Assembly (NCBI GenBank): GCA_964012875.1
Contig: CAXGUU010000217.1
Span: forward strand, 1 to 5,680
Direction: 5' to 3'
DNA: 5,680 nucleotides
DNA from: CAXGUU01 sp964012875
GTDB taxonomy: Bacteria > Pseudomonadota > Gammaproteobacteria > Ga0077536
Under the pieces are notes generated by a model. The model was not told the origin of the DNA and made no database searches. It saw only the letters and a program-made list of their open reading frames with translations. Positions 5,400 to 5,680 of this stretch are shown one piece after another. Positions within the stretch are counted from its first letter, which is position 1. Each line of letters opens with the position of its first letter. The position numbers and the translations under genes are program-made.

Positions 5400-5680
5400 A
5401 TGCAATTCAATCTAAACGACGTGCTTTTTATTAGCCTCATGGCGTTGCTTATAGGCTGTGGGGGCGTGGAGGATCGGAAAGCGGCCTACATGAACAAAGG
5501 CCGGGACCTGTTCGAACAAGGGAACTACGAAAAAGCGCGACTGGAATTCAAGAACGTGCTGCAAATCGATCCCAAGGACCTGCCAGCCCGACTTGAACTG
5601 GGGCAAACCCTCGAAAAACTTCAAAATTGGCAGGGCGCGGCTCGCCAATACATGGCCATCATTGCCGAAGATGAAAATCA
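5400..5680 (+). CDS. TPR-repeat lipoprotein (partial, N-terminal 93 residues)
   Basis: From ATG 5400 the frame is open to the window end. Residues 8-19 are hydrophobic and lead into lipobox LIGC with Cys20, so signal peptidase II cleavage and lipidation are expected. Gly at +2 favours sorting to the outer membrane. The mature part has TPR features: AYMNKGRDLFEQGNYEKARLEFKNVLQIDPKD (about 29-60) is a full repeat and LPARLELGQTLEKLQNWQGAARQYMAII (61-88) begins a second. TPR arrays of this style occur in large periplasmic lipoproteins, including PrsT of PEP-CTERM/exosortase loci, but 93 residues cannot settle the subfamily. The n-region (MQFNLND) is odd: it has no Lys or Arg and one Asp, unlike a normal lipoprotein signal. 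There is also no ribosome binding site for this ATG. An upstream in-frame GTG at 5343 would add a basic segment but looks unlikely. The gene is divergent from the moxR operon. Confidence 0.85.
   Translation, partial: MQFNLNDVLFISLMALLIGCGGVEDRKAAYMNKGRDLFEQGNYEKARLEFKNVLQIDPKDLPARLELGQTLEKLQNWQGAARQYMAIIAEDEN

Noticed and set aside
5220..5405. A minus-strand 61-codon ORF across the intergenic region.
   Set aside because: It overlaps the start of moxR out of frame, covers the AT-rich promoter region and has no family resemblance or convincing ribosome binding site.
5412..5648. A minus-strand 78-codon ORF opposite the lipoprotein gene.
   Set aside because: It is antisense to a clear lipobox and TPR coding sequence.

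Overview
The window is a compact chromosomal segment, moderately GC-rich, and almost entirely coding. Five genes read on the minus strand as one tight block (about 5233 down to 1, running off the left edge). A sixth gene starts divergently on the plus strand at 5400 and runs off the right edge. The gene order and protein architectures (MoxR ATPase, DUF58, DUF4381, VWA, VWA fused to TPR) are those of the Bat/MoxR-VWA operons of Proteobacteria. The style of the DUF4381 and the VWA-TPR fusion suggests a gammaproteobacterium, but this is inferred from protein style alone and no species can be named.

In transcription order the minus-strand block is as follows. 1) A MoxR-type AAA+ ATPase with all its ATPase motifs. 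2) A DUF58 protein with a degenerate VWA-like fold. 3) A short single-pass membrane protein of the DUF4381 family. 4) A membrane-anchored VWA protein (BatA-like) with a complete metal-ion-dependent adhesion site. 5) A second VWA protein (BatB-like) fused to a BatC-like TPR domain and a long Gln-rich tail. Gene 5 remains open at the left edge, probably only a short stretch before its natural end. Genes 2/3, 3/4 and 4/5 overlap by 4, 8 and 8 bases, which points to one transcript with translational coupling. By analogy with characterised MoxR-VWA pairs, the ATPase and its VWA partners probably act as a membrane-associated chaperone or maturation machine. Its client here is unknown.

The plus-strand gene encodes the first 93 residues of a TPR lipoprotein with a clear lipobox (LIGC, Cys20). 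The roughly 200-base AT-rich divergent intergenic region (5204-5399) is the most interesting non-coding part. It holds three helically phased TTGTCA hexamers, two of them inside a 13-bp direct repeat. It also holds two short inverted repeats and a seven-codon ORF with a good Shine-Dalgarno sequence that stops one base before the lipoprotein ATG.

I found no RNA gene, mobile element, CRISPR array or clearly novel system. The operon is a recognisable family, and the worthwhile leads are regulatory and start-site oddities.
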